The notes beneath the pieces are model-generated. The model worked only from the letters and a program-made list of their open reading frames with translations. It did not search any database and had not been told where the DNA came from. Below, piece by piece: positions 1 through 8,659 of a DNA stretch of 64,000 nt (positions are counted from its first letter, which is position 1; every line of letters starts with the position of its first letter). Position numbers and translations under genes: made by a program. Source of the stretch: Acinetobacter piscicola (GTDB lineage: Bacteria; Pseudomonadota; Gammaproteobacteria; Pseudomonadales; Moraxellaceae); NCBI RefSeq assembly GCF_002233755.1, contig NZ_NIFO01000005.1:62001-126000 (forward strand), in the 5' to 3' direction.

Positions 1-1911
1 CAACATAGTGATGTTTGATTTCAAGTATTCAGCAACTTTCTCTTCAGAAAGCGTGATTGAACAACCAGCAGCTGAACGCTCAGCAGAAGCATCAGAAAGT
101 TCAAATGCTTGCTCGACAGTAAGGTCAGTTTCCATTTCAGTAAGATCGATCTCAAGGATACGACCAGAGAAAATGTTTTTCTTGCCTTTCTTCTCTACAG
201 TCAAGTCACCTTGTTGAATCGCAACATAAGGAATTGCATGTACTAGGTCACGTAGTGTGATACCAGGTTGCATTTTACCTTTGAACTTAACAAGAACAGA
301 TTCAGGCATATCAAGTGGCATAACACCAGTTGCAGCAGCAAACGCTACTAGACCAGAACCCGCTGGGAAAGAAATACCGATTGGGAAACGAGTATGCGAG
401 TCACCACCAGTACCAACAGTATCCGGCATTAACATACGGTTTAACCAAGAGTGGATAATACCGTCGCCTGGGCGTAAAGATACACCACCACGGTTCATGA
501 TGAAATCAGGAAGCGTGTGTTGCATTTGAACGTCAACTGGCTTTGGATAAGCAGCTGTGTGACAGAAAGACTGCATAACTAGATCAGCAGAGAAACCTAG
601 GCAAGCCAAGTCTTTCAATTCATCACGAGTCATAGGACCTGTTGTATCTTGCGAACCAACAGTTGTCATCTTAGGTTCACAGTAAGTACCAGGAAGTACA
701 CCTTGACCTTCAGGAAGACCACAAGCGCGACCTACCATTTTCTGTGCTTGAGTAAAGCCTTTACCTGTTGCAGCAGGTTGAACTGGAACACGGAATAAAG
801 TTGAAGGTGCAAGACCTAAAGCTTCACGCGCTTTAGTTGTCAAGCCACGACCAACGATCAAGTTGATACGACCACCCGCACGTACTTCATCAAGAAGCAC
901 TGGAGTTTTCAATTCAGATTCAGCGATTTGCTCGCCTGCTTTGAACGCAGTTACTTTAGCAGCAGCATGATCAATCTTAAGAACGATTTCGTCGCCCATG
1001 TTCATGTTCGCAACGTCGATCTCTACAGGTAACGCACCTGCATCTTCCATTGTGTTGAAGAAAATCGGAGCGATTTTAGAACCTAAGCAGTAACCACCGT
1101 CTTTTTTGTTCGGGATGTGAGCAATGTCATCACCAAAGAACCAAAGTACAGAGTTCGTTGCAGATTTACGAGATGAACCTGTACCAACAACGTCACCTAC
1201 GTAAGCAACTTGGTTGCCTTTCGCGATCAATTCTTTGATTTGGTTCAATGGACCAACTTCACCAGGAACTTCTGGGTTGATACCATCACGTACGTTTTTC
1301 AACATTGCATTTGCATGTAATGGAATATCTGGACGGCTCCACGCGTCTTGTGCAGGTGACAAGTCATCCGTGTTGGTTTCGCCAGTTACTTTGAAAACTG
1401 TAAGTTTAATTTCTTCTGGAACATCTTTGCGGCTAGTGAACCATTCAGCATCAGCCCAAGATTGCATCACTGCTTGCGCATTTGCATTTCCAGCTTTTGC
1501 TTTTTCAGCAATGTCATGGAACGCATCAAATACAAGAAGTGTTTTCTTTAATGCTTCTGCAGCTAAACCAGAAAGTGCAGCATCATCAAGCAACTCAACC
1601 AAAGGTGCTACGTTATAACCACCAAGCATAGTACCTAGTAAGTAAACCGCACGTTCTTTAGAAACTAATGGAGAAGTTGTTTCACCTTTAGCAACTGCAG
1701 TTAAGAAAGCAGCTTTAACGTAAGCAGCTTGGTCAACACCAGCAGGAACACGATTTTCAAGCAAATCAACTAAAAACGCCTCTTCGCCTGCAGGTGGATT
1801 TTTTAACAATTCAACCAGGTCAGCAGTCTGAGCATCATCAAGTGGCTTCGGTGGGACTCCGAGTGCGGCACGTTCTGCAACGTGTTGGCGGTAAGCTTCT
1901 AGCACGGTCAT
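1..1911 (-). CDS. acnB: Aconitate hydratase B, partial (C-terminus beyond the left edge)
   Basis: Catalyses citrate/isocitrate interconversion in the TCA cycle with a [4Fe-4S] cluster (known for the family). The minus-strand frame is open from the edge to an ATG at 1911-1909, starting MTVLEAYRQHVAERAALGVP, which matches the AcnB HEAT-like N-terminal domain. It continues through the swivel domain (VGDVVGTGSSRKSATNSVLW) into the catalytic domain (MTRDELKDLACLGFSADLVM, GTGGDSHTRFPIGISFPAG). 637 codons are present of about 860-880 expected, so the last part, including the C-terminal cluster ligands, is missing. The start has AGAGGA just upstream. The short plus-strand ORFs inside it are shadows. 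Very sure of identity. Confidence 0.97.
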   Translation of the reverse strand, partial: MTVLEAYRQHVAERAALGVPPKPLDDAQTADLVELLKNPPAGEEAFLVDLLENRVPAGVDQAAYVKAAFLTAVAKGETTSPLVSKERAVYLLGTMLGGYNVAPLVELLDDAALSGLAAEALKKTLLVFDAFHDIAEKAKAGNANAQAVMQSWADAEWFTSRKDVPEEIKLTVFKVTGETNTDDLSPAQDAWSRPDIPLHANAMLKNVRDGINPEVPGEVGPLNQIKELIAKGNQVAYVGDVVGTGSSRKSATNSVLWFFGDDIAHIPNKKDGGYCLGSKIAPIFFNTMEDAGALPVEIDVANMNMGDEIVLKIDHAAAKVTAFKAGEQIAESELKTPVLLDEVRAGGRINLIVGRGLTTKAREALGLAPSTLFRVPVQPAATGKGFTQAQKMVGRACGLPEGQGVLPGTYCEPKMTTVGSQDTTGPMTRDELKDLACLGFSADLVMQSFCHTAAYPKPVDVQMQHTLPDFIMNRGGVSLRPGDGIIHSWLNRMLMPDTVGTGGDSHTRFPIGISFPAGSGLVAFAAATGVMPLDMPESVLVKFKGKMQPGITLRDLVHAIPYVAIQQGDLTVEKKGKKNIFSGRILEIDLTEMETDLTVEQAFELSDASAERSAAGCSITLSEEKVAEYLKSNITML

Positions 1912-2212
1912 ATTCCTCTTTTTTAAAAAATTGCCTGTGAATTCCAGCTTGTCAAAAGCTTCACTGGCAATATGGACTGTCAAATTTTACTAAAAATCAA
2001 GTCAAAAGTTAATGCATACTTCGTGTTTATTCGTGATGACCATTATTTTGTAAATAAATATCTGTCACCCATGTTCAACACTTATTTCCACATTCAACAC
2101 CATCATATTCTATAATGTAACACCAAATCAGCTTTACTTTTAACGACATTTTGTAGGTATAAAAATGGCAACATAAATGTTGCCATGCTTTTATTACCAA
2201 GAATATTCAACC
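1912..2212. other. Intergenic region with the acnB leader
   Basis: About 300 bases separate acnB from the convergently placed end of the next minus-strand gene. It is AT-rich and must contain the acnB promoter and leader, but no convincing -35/-10 pair stands out. The only clear structure is the terminator hairpin listed separately near 2163-2193. Confidence 0.5.
2163..2193 (-). terminator. Rho-independent terminator of the 89-aa gene
   Basis: A perfect stem ATGGCAACA / TGTTGCCAT (2165-2173 with 2178-2186) has a TAAA loop. On the minus strand it is followed by a T-rich run, just downstream of the small hypothetical gene ending at 2213. Confidence 0.75.
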
Positions 2213-2482
2213 TTAGTGGACAGTTATGTTATTTATATAGTTTTGAAAATCATCACGACAACCTTCAAATTTCATTTGCACTTCATCCTCATGCAGCATG
2301 GCATGTTCTGCGCAAGCAAAGGAAATTCTGACTTGGTACAATTTTGCTTGTTCATCAATCGCTTGTTGAAAAAAAACTTGATCACCCAAACTCAAGACGT
2401 AATGACTTCCACAAATAACAACAACACCTTGTTCATCTTCCAAGAGCAAATCCGCATTTTGTAAATATGCAACAACTTCCAT
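2213..2482 (-). CDS. Small hypothetical protein, 89 aa
   Basis: I do not recognise a named family. The protein is acidic, with a hydrophobic core segment (GVVVICGSHYVLSLGDQVFF) and two cysteines in the C-terminal half (the FACAEHA and FEGCRDD segments). No signal peptide or membrane span is evident, so it is probably cytoplasmic. The start is supported by GGAG about 8 bases upstream of the ATG, and a good terminator follows the stop. It is likely a lone gene. A plus-strand ORF covering the same bases lacks a ribosome site and is rejected. Confidence 0.6.
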   Translation of the reverse strand: MEVVAYLQNADLLLEDEQGVVVICGSHYVLSLGDQVFFQQAIDEQAKLYQVRISFACAEHAMLHEDEVQMKFEGCRDDFQNYINNITVH

Positions 2483-2601
2483 TTTTACCGCTCCTCTGCT
2501 ACTTTTTATTGTCTATTTCTATATTTTATATATGCTTTTCTTATTTTATGCTAATCATTTTTTGTGACTAAAAGTATGTGATTTTTCATGATCTATAATA
2601 T

Positions 2602-2627
2602 AAAAAACCGCTCTTTAGAACGGTTTG
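2602..2627 (-). terminator. Terminator overlapping the lipoprotein stop codon
   Basis: On the minus strand AAACCGTTC and GAGCGGTTT flank a short loop and are followed by six T residues. The left arm is the last codons of the lipoprotein gene, so stop codon and terminator coincide. Confidence 0.75.
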
Positions 2628-2989
2628 TAATCTGGCATTTTTTTCGGATCGTGTGGTGTATTTAAACACTGTTCAAAAGCTTGTTGTTTAAACTTCGCCT
2701 GCACAGCATCTTTATCAGCCTTCAGCTCTGTTTCAGGTAAAGCATAAATCTTTTCTAAATACTCAATCACAAATTGCTTTGTCGTCGCATCTTTTACTTT
2801 ATTCGCATAATCAACAGCTTCTTTATGCGTAATCCCATTCTGACGATCAAGTGTAATCGAACGAGCAGCATTACCTATACTGGTACAATAGCCTTTCCAA
2901 ATCTCTTCAGGAGTTGCAGGTTTCTTTTCAGTACAACCGACCATCAATAAAATAGTGCTTATTGCACTTAAAACTACAAGTTTCTGCAT
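2615..2989 (-). CDS. Hypothetical lipoprotein, 124 aa
   Basis: A predicted membrane-anchored lipoprotein of unknown function. The N-terminus MQKLVVLSAISTILLMVGC is a type II signal peptide with lipobox L-M-V-G-C, so the lipidated residue would be Cys19. The mature part is short, charged and probably helical (KEAVDYANKVKDATTKQFVI), with one further cysteine near the C-terminus (FEQCLNTP). It is monocistronic, with a terminator that begins inside the last codons. The function cannot be inferred from neighbours. Confidence 0.75.
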   Translation of the reverse strand: MQKLVVLSAISTILLMVGCTEKKPATPEEIWKGYCTSIGNAARSITLDRQNGITHKEAVDYANKVKDATTKQFVIEYLEKIYALPETELKADKDAVQAKFKQQAFEQCLNTPHDPKKMPDYKPF

Positions 2990-3158
2990 TAAAAAATCTC
3001 CAAATCCGCTCTATCATACTTAATTTCTAACGATTTTGAAAAATTTCTTCATTGTTATTATTGCTTTTATTTTCAAAAAAATTAATTTTAATATTTTAAA
3101 ACAATAATATGCCTAACTCACCAAAGACTTTCATCTACTTTGTAAAAAGGTTCAGAAG

Positions 3159-3923
3159 CTAAATTCCTCGCCAATCTACACGGGCATTACGTTCAGTTGT
3201 ATAGATTCTTTTCACATATTGACCTAAAGGCAACTCGAGTAAGTATTGTGTATGCTCAGAAAATTCATGTGAAACCGTTTCTATATGTTCTCTTTCCCAC
3301 GGCGTTGTAGCTAATTCCAATAGTGGCGATAACATTGAACACACAGCAATATCTGCAAGCCCTAAGCGATCACCGACTAAATATCGACATTCGTTATCAA
3401 TCAACTTCTGATTTAGGTCAATAATCATTTGATCCATAATCAGTTTTGATTCTTCAACTTTTTCTTTATTCAGTTGGTAACTTTTAGAAACCAATGTTTT
3501 TAAAATAGGTTTTGAAAATTTCTCGAATTGGCGTAAATAGCCTTTTTCACCAATCATGATATCTAAAGATTCATCACTTTCTGCCAAAGCATGAGCCAGC
3601 CCCCAACGTCGAACATGCAAGCCTAATTCATTGGCAATATCATTGATTTCTAAAGCATGTTCACGCAATGCAGGATCAGAACGAAGCAAGCGATGTTCAG
3701 GATAAATATCATCAAGATACAGCGCAATTTGTGTTGAGTCCGCGATATAGTGTTCGCCATCTTTGAGAATAGGCAATTTATTTTGCCCTGTTTTTAATTG
3801 AGCAAATGCACGATGTACACCAGGAATCAAATTCTGCGCAACATAATCCAGTTCTTTATGATCCAACAACCAACGTGCTTTTTCACTAAAGTGTGAGAGA
3901 GGAAATTGGTACAACGTGCGCAT
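3159..3923 (-). CDS. Glutathione S-transferase family protein, 254 aa
   Basis: A soluble GST-fold protein. An N-terminal thioredoxin-like domain (residues about 1-80) begins MRTLYQFPLSHFSEKARWLL, where Ser12 lies in the usual position of the catalytic Ser/Cys. It contains the glutathione-contacting segment KLPILKDGEHYIADSTQIAL (cis-Pro, then Asp-Ser). An all-helical C-terminal domain follows, with LVGDRLGLADIAVCSML. At 254 aa it is longer than the usual 200-220 aa, mainly in the helical domain. It is transcribed alone; the upstream 378 bases to the sfnB-like operon are AT-rich. The substrate is unknown: detoxification or dehalogenase-like activity is possible from the fold, but nothing in the sequence decides it. 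Confidence 0.85.
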   Translation of the reverse strand: MRTLYQFPLSHFSEKARWLLDHKELDYVAQNLIPGVHRAFAQLKTGQNKLPILKDGEHYIADSTQIALYLDDIYPEHRLLRSDPALREHALEINDIANELGLHVRRWGLAHALAESDESLDIMIGEKGYLRQFEKFSKPILKTLVSKSYQLNKEKVEESKLIMDQMIIDLNQKLIDNECRYLVGDRLGLADIAVCSMLSPLLELATTPWEREHIETVSHEFSEHTQYLLELPLGQYVKRIYTTERNARVDWRGI

Positions 3924-4301
3924 GTAGTCTCCAAATTATTCTTTTAATCAGAATCTTAGAAAATTCCTCGTAATTCCGTGTACTTTAGTCATTCATTGCT
4001 TAAATTACAATGTCCTTTTTATCCATTTGCTATGTCACTTCTTCAAAGATCTTATGCATTTTATATATCAGTTTATTTAAACGATATGCAGCAATGTGAT
4101 AATCAATAGGAATGATCGGTATCTAATATACAATCAATTTTAAATAAACAATTTAAAATCAAAAACTTAAATTATCATATTTTATAAATTTATTTGCACT
4201 TTTTATTTTTTAATCATTTTTAGATAAGTTAAGCACAATACTTCGTTTAATTTTTACCGCAATATTGCTTAGCGTTTTGGTATCAACTGAATGGTGCCAA
4301 T
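3924..4301. other. Divergent intergenic region between GST and sfnB-like operon
   Basis: 378 bases, very AT-rich, holding the two divergent promoters. I looked for a sigma-54 type -24/-12 element (TGGCAC-N5-TTGC), which controls sfn genes in pseudomonads, and found none. No hairpin or operator stands out. Confidence 0.4.
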
Positions 4302-5507
4302 ATGTCTAGTTTAAACTCATCTCAGCAAGCTTTTGTGATCGAAAACGATCAGCAAGCTTTAAATGCAGCTTACCAAGTTGCAGATTTTGCTTTGATTGAA
4401 CGAAATCAACGTGATCAACTCCGTATTTTACCTAACGATGTGATTGAACAATTTAGCCTAAAGGGATTAGGCGGAATTCGTATTGCCAAAAAATACGGTG
4501 GCGCTGCTATTTCTAATGTGACCTTGGCGCATGTTTTCCGTATTTTATCGAAAGCAGATGCCAGTGTTGGGCAAATTCCTCAGAATCAGTTTGGTCTACT
4601 CAATGCGATTGAAAGTATTGCCAATGAAAAGCAAAAACAGTTTATTTATACCGAAATTTTAAAAGGTAAACGTCTTGCCAATGGTGGGCCAGAGCGCAAT
4701 ACCAAAGACAGTAAAACCATTGCCACACGTTTAGATCAAATCAACGGTCAATATCTATTAAATGGTGAAAAGTTTTATTCTACAGGTGCATCTTTTGCGG
4801 ATTGGCTTGCCATACGTGCCATCGATGCTACTGGTAAAACTGTTCTGAATATTATTGATGCAAAAGCTGAAGGGGTTGAAATCGTCAATGATTGGGACGG
4901 TTTTGGACAACGTACAACAGCAAGTGGCACGGTTAAACTTAAAAATGTGGTGGTTAATCCTGATTTAATTTTAGATGAAAAACCATTGGCTGACCCTCGT
5001 AAATATCGTGGTGCATATTCTCAACTGATCCAAGTTGCAATCGATGTAGGCATTGCTGAGGCAGCATTTGCAGACACCTTATCTGCAATTCATAAAGCAC
5101 GTCCAATCGTGGATGCCAATGTCGAAAAAGCCAGTTTTGAAGCTTATACCCTACAAGAAGTGGGCAAACTCGATATTTTGCTCAATGCAGCCGTCCTATT
5201 ACTAGATGAAGCTGCTGAATATCTTGATCAGCTTGATTCACAAGACATTGTCAGTCCAGAGCAAGCCAGTAAAGCCTCGATTATCGTTGCTGAAGCTAAA
5301 GTCTATGCCAATGATGCAGCGCTACAGATTTCAGAAAAACTTTTGGAATTAGGTGGCAGTCGCTCCAGTTTAGAAATTCACAATTTAGATCAACATTGGC
5401 GTAATGCACGTGTACATACCCTGCATGATCCTGTGCGCTGGAAACATTACGCAATTGGTCATTTTTATTTGAATGGCACGCAAGATCAAAGGCATGCGTG
5501 GATTTAA
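4302..5507 (+). CDS. SfnB-family sulfur-acquisition oxidoreductase, 401 aa (first copy)
   Basis: A flavin-dependent acyl-CoA-dehydrogenase-fold oxidoreductase of the SfnB/DszC type. Members help release sulfur from organosulfur compounds such as dimethyl sulfone derivatives under sulfate limitation. An N-terminal helical domain leads to the middle beta-domain (LNGEKFYSTGASFADWLAIRA, then WDGFGQRTTASGTVKL) and the C-terminal helical bundle ending HWRNARVHTLHDPVRWKHYA, a signature shared with the next gene. It is first of a three-gene operon, 43 bases ahead of its paralogue. No strong Shine-Dalgarno precedes the ATG. The family is certain; the exact substrate is unknown. Confidence 0.88.
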   Translation: MSSLNSSQQAFVIENDQQALNAAYQVADFALIERNQRDQLRILPNDVIEQFSLKGLGGIRIAKKYGGAAISNVTLAHVFRILSKADASVGQIPQNQFGLLNAIESIANEKQKQFIYTEILKGKRLANGGPERNTKDSKTIATRLDQINGQYLLNGEKFYSTGASFADWLAIRAIDATGKTVLNIIDAKAEGVEIVNDWDGFGQRTTASGTVKLKNVVVNPDLILDEKPLADPRKYRGAYSQLIQVAIDVGIAEAAFADTLSAIHKARPIVDANVEKASFEAYTLQEVGKLDILLNAAVLLLDEAAEYLDQLDSQDIVSPEQASKASIIVAEAKVYANDAALQISEKLLELGGSRSSLEIHNLDQHWRNARVHTLHDPVRWKHYAIGHFYLNGTQDQRHAWI

Positions 5508-5550
5508 TCGTCAGATTTAACAGGCAAAACAAACATTCAAGGAAAATAAA

Positions 5551-6795
5551 ATGACAACTTACCAAGATATTCATAAAGTTTTAGACGCAGAAAATACAGC
5601 TTTTACGCAGGCACATATTATCCAGTCTGATGCAGAGGCATTGGAAATCGCAGAACAGCTCAGTCAGCAATTTAAACTAAATGCAGTTTCTCGTGATACC
5701 GCACGTGAACTTCCTTTTGACGAAATTGAAGCATTTAGCCAATCTGGTTTATGGGCAATTACCGTTCCCAAACAATACGGCGGTGCCGATGTATCCAGTC
5801 ATACTGTTGCAAAAATTATTGCCCTTTTTAGTGGTGCAGATGGCTCAATTGGGCAAATTCCACAAAATCATTTTTATGCATTAGAAGTATTGCGCAATAC
5901 AGGTACAGATGCGCAAAAACAAAAACTCTACAGCGAAGTATTAAATGGCGCACGCTTTGGTAATGCATTATCAGAGTTTAAAACTAAGACTGCAGCTCAA
6001 AAGCATACGCAAATCACTCCATCTAAACGCAACAATACGCAGGGCTTTGAGGTCAATGGAGAAAAGTTCTATTGCACAGGCAGTCTTTTCGCACATCGTA
6101 TTCCCACCCTTGTACGCGATGCCGATGATCGTGAATATTTAGCATTTATTCCATCCGATGCGCAAGGCTTACAACGCATAGATGATTGGTCTGGTTTTGG
6201 GCAAAAAACCACAGGCAGTGGTACTGTAAAATTTAATCAGGTCTTTGTAGATGCTGAAGATGTGATTGTCTTTGATACAGCATTTTCAAACCCAACACTG
6301 GTTGGGCCTTTTGCGCAAATTATGCATGCAGCAATTGAAACAGGGATTGCAAGAGCTGCATTTGAAGAAACACTTCAACGTGTCAAACAAGCGCGTGCAT
6401 GGATTGATGCCAATGTGGAACGTGCCGACCAAGATCCTTTAACCATTTATGAAATTGGAAAGATTGCTGCGGATGTACGTGCTAGCGAAGTGCTCTTAAA
6501 ACAAGCAGCACAGTCTATTGATGCAGCAAAACCAAACCCAACTGCTGAAAATATTGCCAAAGCCTCTATAGATGTTGCCAAAGTCCGTGCGCATAGCACC
6601 GAAACAGCCTTGAAAGCCTCATCAAAACTGATTGAGTTGGCAGGTAGTCGTGGTAGCCAACGTGCAGATGGCCTAGACCGTCATTGGCGTAATGCACGTG
6701 TACATACGCTGCATGATGCTTCTCGTTGGAAATATTATTTTATTGGAAATTATGTCTTGAACAATATTCTTCCACCACGTCGAGGAACATTGTAA
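5551..6795 (+). CDS. SfnB-family sulfur-acquisition oxidoreductase, 414 aa (second copy)
   Basis: A paralogue of the preceding gene with the same layout: N-terminal helices, FEVNGEKFYCTGSLFAHRIP, WSGFGQKTTGSGTVKF, and a C-terminal HWRNARVHTLHDASRWKYYF. Divergence is moderate, so this is an old duplication rather than a recent repeat; the two could form hetero-oligomers or take different substrates (inference). The start follows AAGGAAAA about 6 bases upstream. The stop TAA shares its last A with the ATG of the monooxygenase gene (TAATG), which suggests translational coupling. Confidence 0.88.
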   Translation: MTTYQDIHKVLDAENTAFTQAHIIQSDAEALEIAEQLSQQFKLNAVSRDTARELPFDEIEAFSQSGLWAITVPKQYGGADVSSHTVAKIIALFSGADGSIGQIPQNHFYALEVLRNTGTDAQKQKLYSEVLNGARFGNALSEFKTKTAAQKHTQITPSKRNNTQGFEVNGEKFYCTGSLFAHRIPTLVRDADDREYLAFIPSDAQGLQRIDDWSGFGQKTTGSGTVKFNQVFVDAEDVIVFDTAFSNPTLVGPFAQIMHAAIETGIARAAFEETLQRVKQARAWIDANVERADQDPLTIYEIGKIAADVRASEVLLKQAAQSIDAAKPNPTAENIAKASIDVAKVRAHSTETALKASSKLIELAGSRGSQRADGLDRHWRNARVHTLHDASRWKYYFIGNYVLNNILPPRRGTL

Positions 6796-8258
6796 TGAGT
6801 AATAATATTCAAAATACTGAAATTCATACAGAAACGAACACAGAAATAAACAACGCCAAGAAAAAGATTCTTCTAAATGCCTTTGATATGAATAGTGTAG
6901 GACATATCAATCATGGTTTATGGGCACATCCACGAGATGAGTCACATCGTTTTAATGAGTTGGGTTATTGGACAGATTTAGCCAAAACGTTAGAACGTGG
7001 TCTGTTTGATGGTTTATTTATTGCAGATATCACAGGGACTTATGATGTCTATCAAAATGGTATCGATTTAACCCTTAGAGAATCGATTCAACTCCCAAGC
7101 CACGACCCTGCTACTTTGGTTTCTGCTATGGCTTCTGTCACAGAAAATTTAGGTTTTGGGGTAACGGTGAATTTAAGTTATGAAACGCCTTATCAGTTTG
7201 CACGTCGTTTTGGTAGTTTAGATCATCTGACTCAAGGCCGTATTGGCTGGAATATTGTCACAGGTTACTTAGACAGTGCTGAACGCTTAATCGGTCAAAA
7301 AGGTTTAAAAGACCATGATTTACGCTATGAACAGGCTGAAGAGTTTTTGGAGCTTTGCTACAAGTTTTGGGAAGGCTCTTGGGAAAATGATGCTGTCTTA
7401 AAAGATAAGCAAAAACGTATTTTCACAGATCCAAGCAAAGTGCATTCAATTCAGCATCATGGCCGTTTTTACCAAAGCGAAGGCGTATTTCAAGTTTCAC
7501 CATCTCCGCAACGAACGCCTGTACTCTTCCAAGCAGGGGCTTCACCACGTGGATTGGTTTTTTCAACACGCCATGCAGAATGTGTTTTCATTGGTGGCGA
7601 TCACCCTGAAAAAATTAAACAGCAGGTGGATAAAATCCGAGAACTTGCGACCCAGCAAGGGCGCCAACCTGAAGATGTAAAAATCTTTGTTGGAATTACC
7701 GTTGTGACTGCTGAAACAGATCTCTTGGCTCAACAAAAGTTGGCTGAATATATCCGCTATGCAAGTCCTGAAGCCGGTTTGGCACATTACTCAAGCTCTG
7801 TGGGTATTGACCTATCTAAATATGCCGATGATGAAGCTATTCCTTACCAACAGACCAATAGTATTGCTTCTGTAAATCACAAGTTTAAGGAAAAGAAAAT
7901 CACACCTAACGACCTAAAAGCACAACATATTTTAGGTGGTCGTTATCCACTGTTTGTCGGTAGTGGTGAAACCGTCGCTAAACAGCTGATTCAGTTGATG
8001 GATGAAACAGGAATTGATGGCTTTAACCTAACACGAACCGTTGCACCTGAGTCACATCATGATTTTATTGATTTTGTTATTCCTGAATTACAGCAACGTG
8101 GTCGATTTAAAACAAAATACCACCAAGGCTCTTTGAGAAATAAAATTTTCAAGCAAGGCAATCATTTAACGACGCAGCACCCTGCTGCTCATTTCCGATG
8201 TCAAAACCCAAAGCAATCAAAAGCACAACAATTCGACTTATCCAAGCAAAGCGCTTAA
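6795..8258 (+). CDS. LLM-class FMN-dependent monooxygenase (NtaA/SnaA/DszA type), 487 aa
   Basis: A bacterial-luciferase-like monooxygenase that uses FMNH2 and O2 supplied by a separate reductase. Members cleave C-S or C-N bonds in sulfonates, sulfones or chelators. Visible family segments are KKILLNAFDMNSVGHINHGL, RFGSLDHLTQGRIGWNIVTG, PVLFQAGASPRGLVFSTRHA and GFNLTRTVAPESHHDFIDFV. The start at 6795 is chosen because it overlaps the upstream stop; an in-frame earlier ATG at 6726 lies inside the preceding gene. The C-terminal ~40 residues are basic and low in recognisable structure. With two SfnB-type genes this forms a sulfur-scavenging unit. No flavin reductase or ABC transporter gene follows. 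Confidence 0.9.
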   Translation: MSNNIQNTEIHTETNTEINNAKKKILLNAFDMNSVGHINHGLWAHPRDESHRFNELGYWTDLAKTLERGLFDGLFIADITGTYDVYQNGIDLTLRESIQLPSHDPATLVSAMASVTENLGFGVTVNLSYETPYQFARRFGSLDHLTQGRIGWNIVTGYLDSAERLIGQKGLKDHDLRYEQAEEFLELCYKFWEGSWENDAVLKDKQKRIFTDPSKVHSIQHHGRFYQSEGVFQVSPSPQRTPVLFQAGASPRGLVFSTRHAECVFIGGDHPEKIKQQVDKIRELATQQGRQPEDVKIFVGITVVTAETDLLAQQKLAEYIRYASPEAGLAHYSSSVGIDLSKYADDEAIPYQQTNSIASVNHKFKEKKITPNDLKAQHILGGRYPLFVGSGETVAKQLIQLMDETGIDGFNLTRTVAPESHHDFIDFVIPELQQRGRFKTKYHQGSLRNKIFKQGNHLTTQHPAAHFRCQNPKQSKAQQFDLSKQSA

Positions 8259-8294
8259 ACAACATTAAAAATTTAATTTATAAAGGGTGTTCAC

Positions 8295-8393
8295 ATGACA
8301 CAAACCAATGCATCGCCAAAGGATGTAACAAACAATTGTCTAAATATATTATTTCAGCAACGCCAATATAGCTTTGTTGTAAAAAATGAATAA
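8295..8393 (+). pseudogene. Short ORF, probable remnant of the operon's next gene, 32 aa
   Basis: The ORF begins ATGACACAAACC 36 bases after the monooxygenase stop, with a weak GGGTG upstream, and reads MTQTNASPKDVTNNCLNILF then 12 more residues to TAA. Its position and spacing are what one would expect for the fourth gene of the sulfur operon (a transporter or reductase). The sequence loses coding character after about 15 residues, where composition turns AT-rich. I infer that the original gene was cut by the insertion of the AT-rich island. It could instead be a chance ORF; no family is recognisable from so few residues. Confidence 0.3.
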
Positions 8394-8577
8394 TAAATTT
8401 CTTGCGAAAGTATCTTTTTAACTGATTTTTAAATTAACTAAAACGTTATGAGCCACCAGTTAGAGCTGTTTAAAATTAGACTCACACAAAAAGTCTCATG
8501 TTCTGAATAATTCCTTAACAATTGTCTTATATTTTTAACAGTCTGACCACCAGATATCAAAAAAAAATAATTAGAGC

Positions 8578-8606
8578 TTGACACTTTTTTTATAAAATTA
8601 TATAAA
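8578..8606 (+). promoter_or_regulatory. Near-consensus sigma-70 promoter for the peptide gene
   Basis: TTGACA at 8578-8583, a 17-base spacer and TATAAA at 8601-8606, about 54 bases before the peptide start codon. The -35 box is perfect, the spacing is optimal and one base of the -10 differs from TATAAT. This is the strongest promoter-like sequence noticed in the window and fits heavy transcription of a short precursor peptide. Confidence 0.75.
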
Positions 8607-8659
8607 AAAAGGGCTTTAAATAATAAAGCATTAAAAATAAATAATTTTGGAGAATCAAA

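Larger units (their letters stand above)
8259..8659. other. AT-rich spacer between the sfn operon and the peptide gene
   Basis: About 400 bases. It holds a short possible gene remnant (8295-8393) near the left end and a strong promoter at 8578-8606. The rest is very AT-rich with no other gene. Base composition drops sharply compared with the sfn operon, marking the left side of the island that runs to about 10.5 kb. Confidence 0.5.

Noticed and set aside
1214..1618. Plus-strand 134-codon ORF inside acnB
   Set aside because: Antisense shadow of a strongly conserved aconitase gene, with no ribosome site and no protein-like features.
2177..2464. Plus-strand 95-codon ORF opposite the 89-aa gene
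   Set aside because: It starts within the terminator hairpin of the minus-strand gene and has no ribosome site; the minus-strand frame has GGAG and a matching terminator.
4180..4301. Sigma-54 promoter for the sfnB-like operon, as in pseudomonads
   Set aside because: No TGGCAC-N5-TTGC-type pair; the TTGGTATC..ATGGTGC words do not fit in sequence or spacing.
8448..8510. A 20-codon ORF (MSHQLELFKIRLTQKVSCSE) in the AT-rich spacer before the peptide gene
   Set aside because: No ribosome site, no neighbour coupling and no recognisable similarity; it lies upstream of the promoter that drives the peptide gene.
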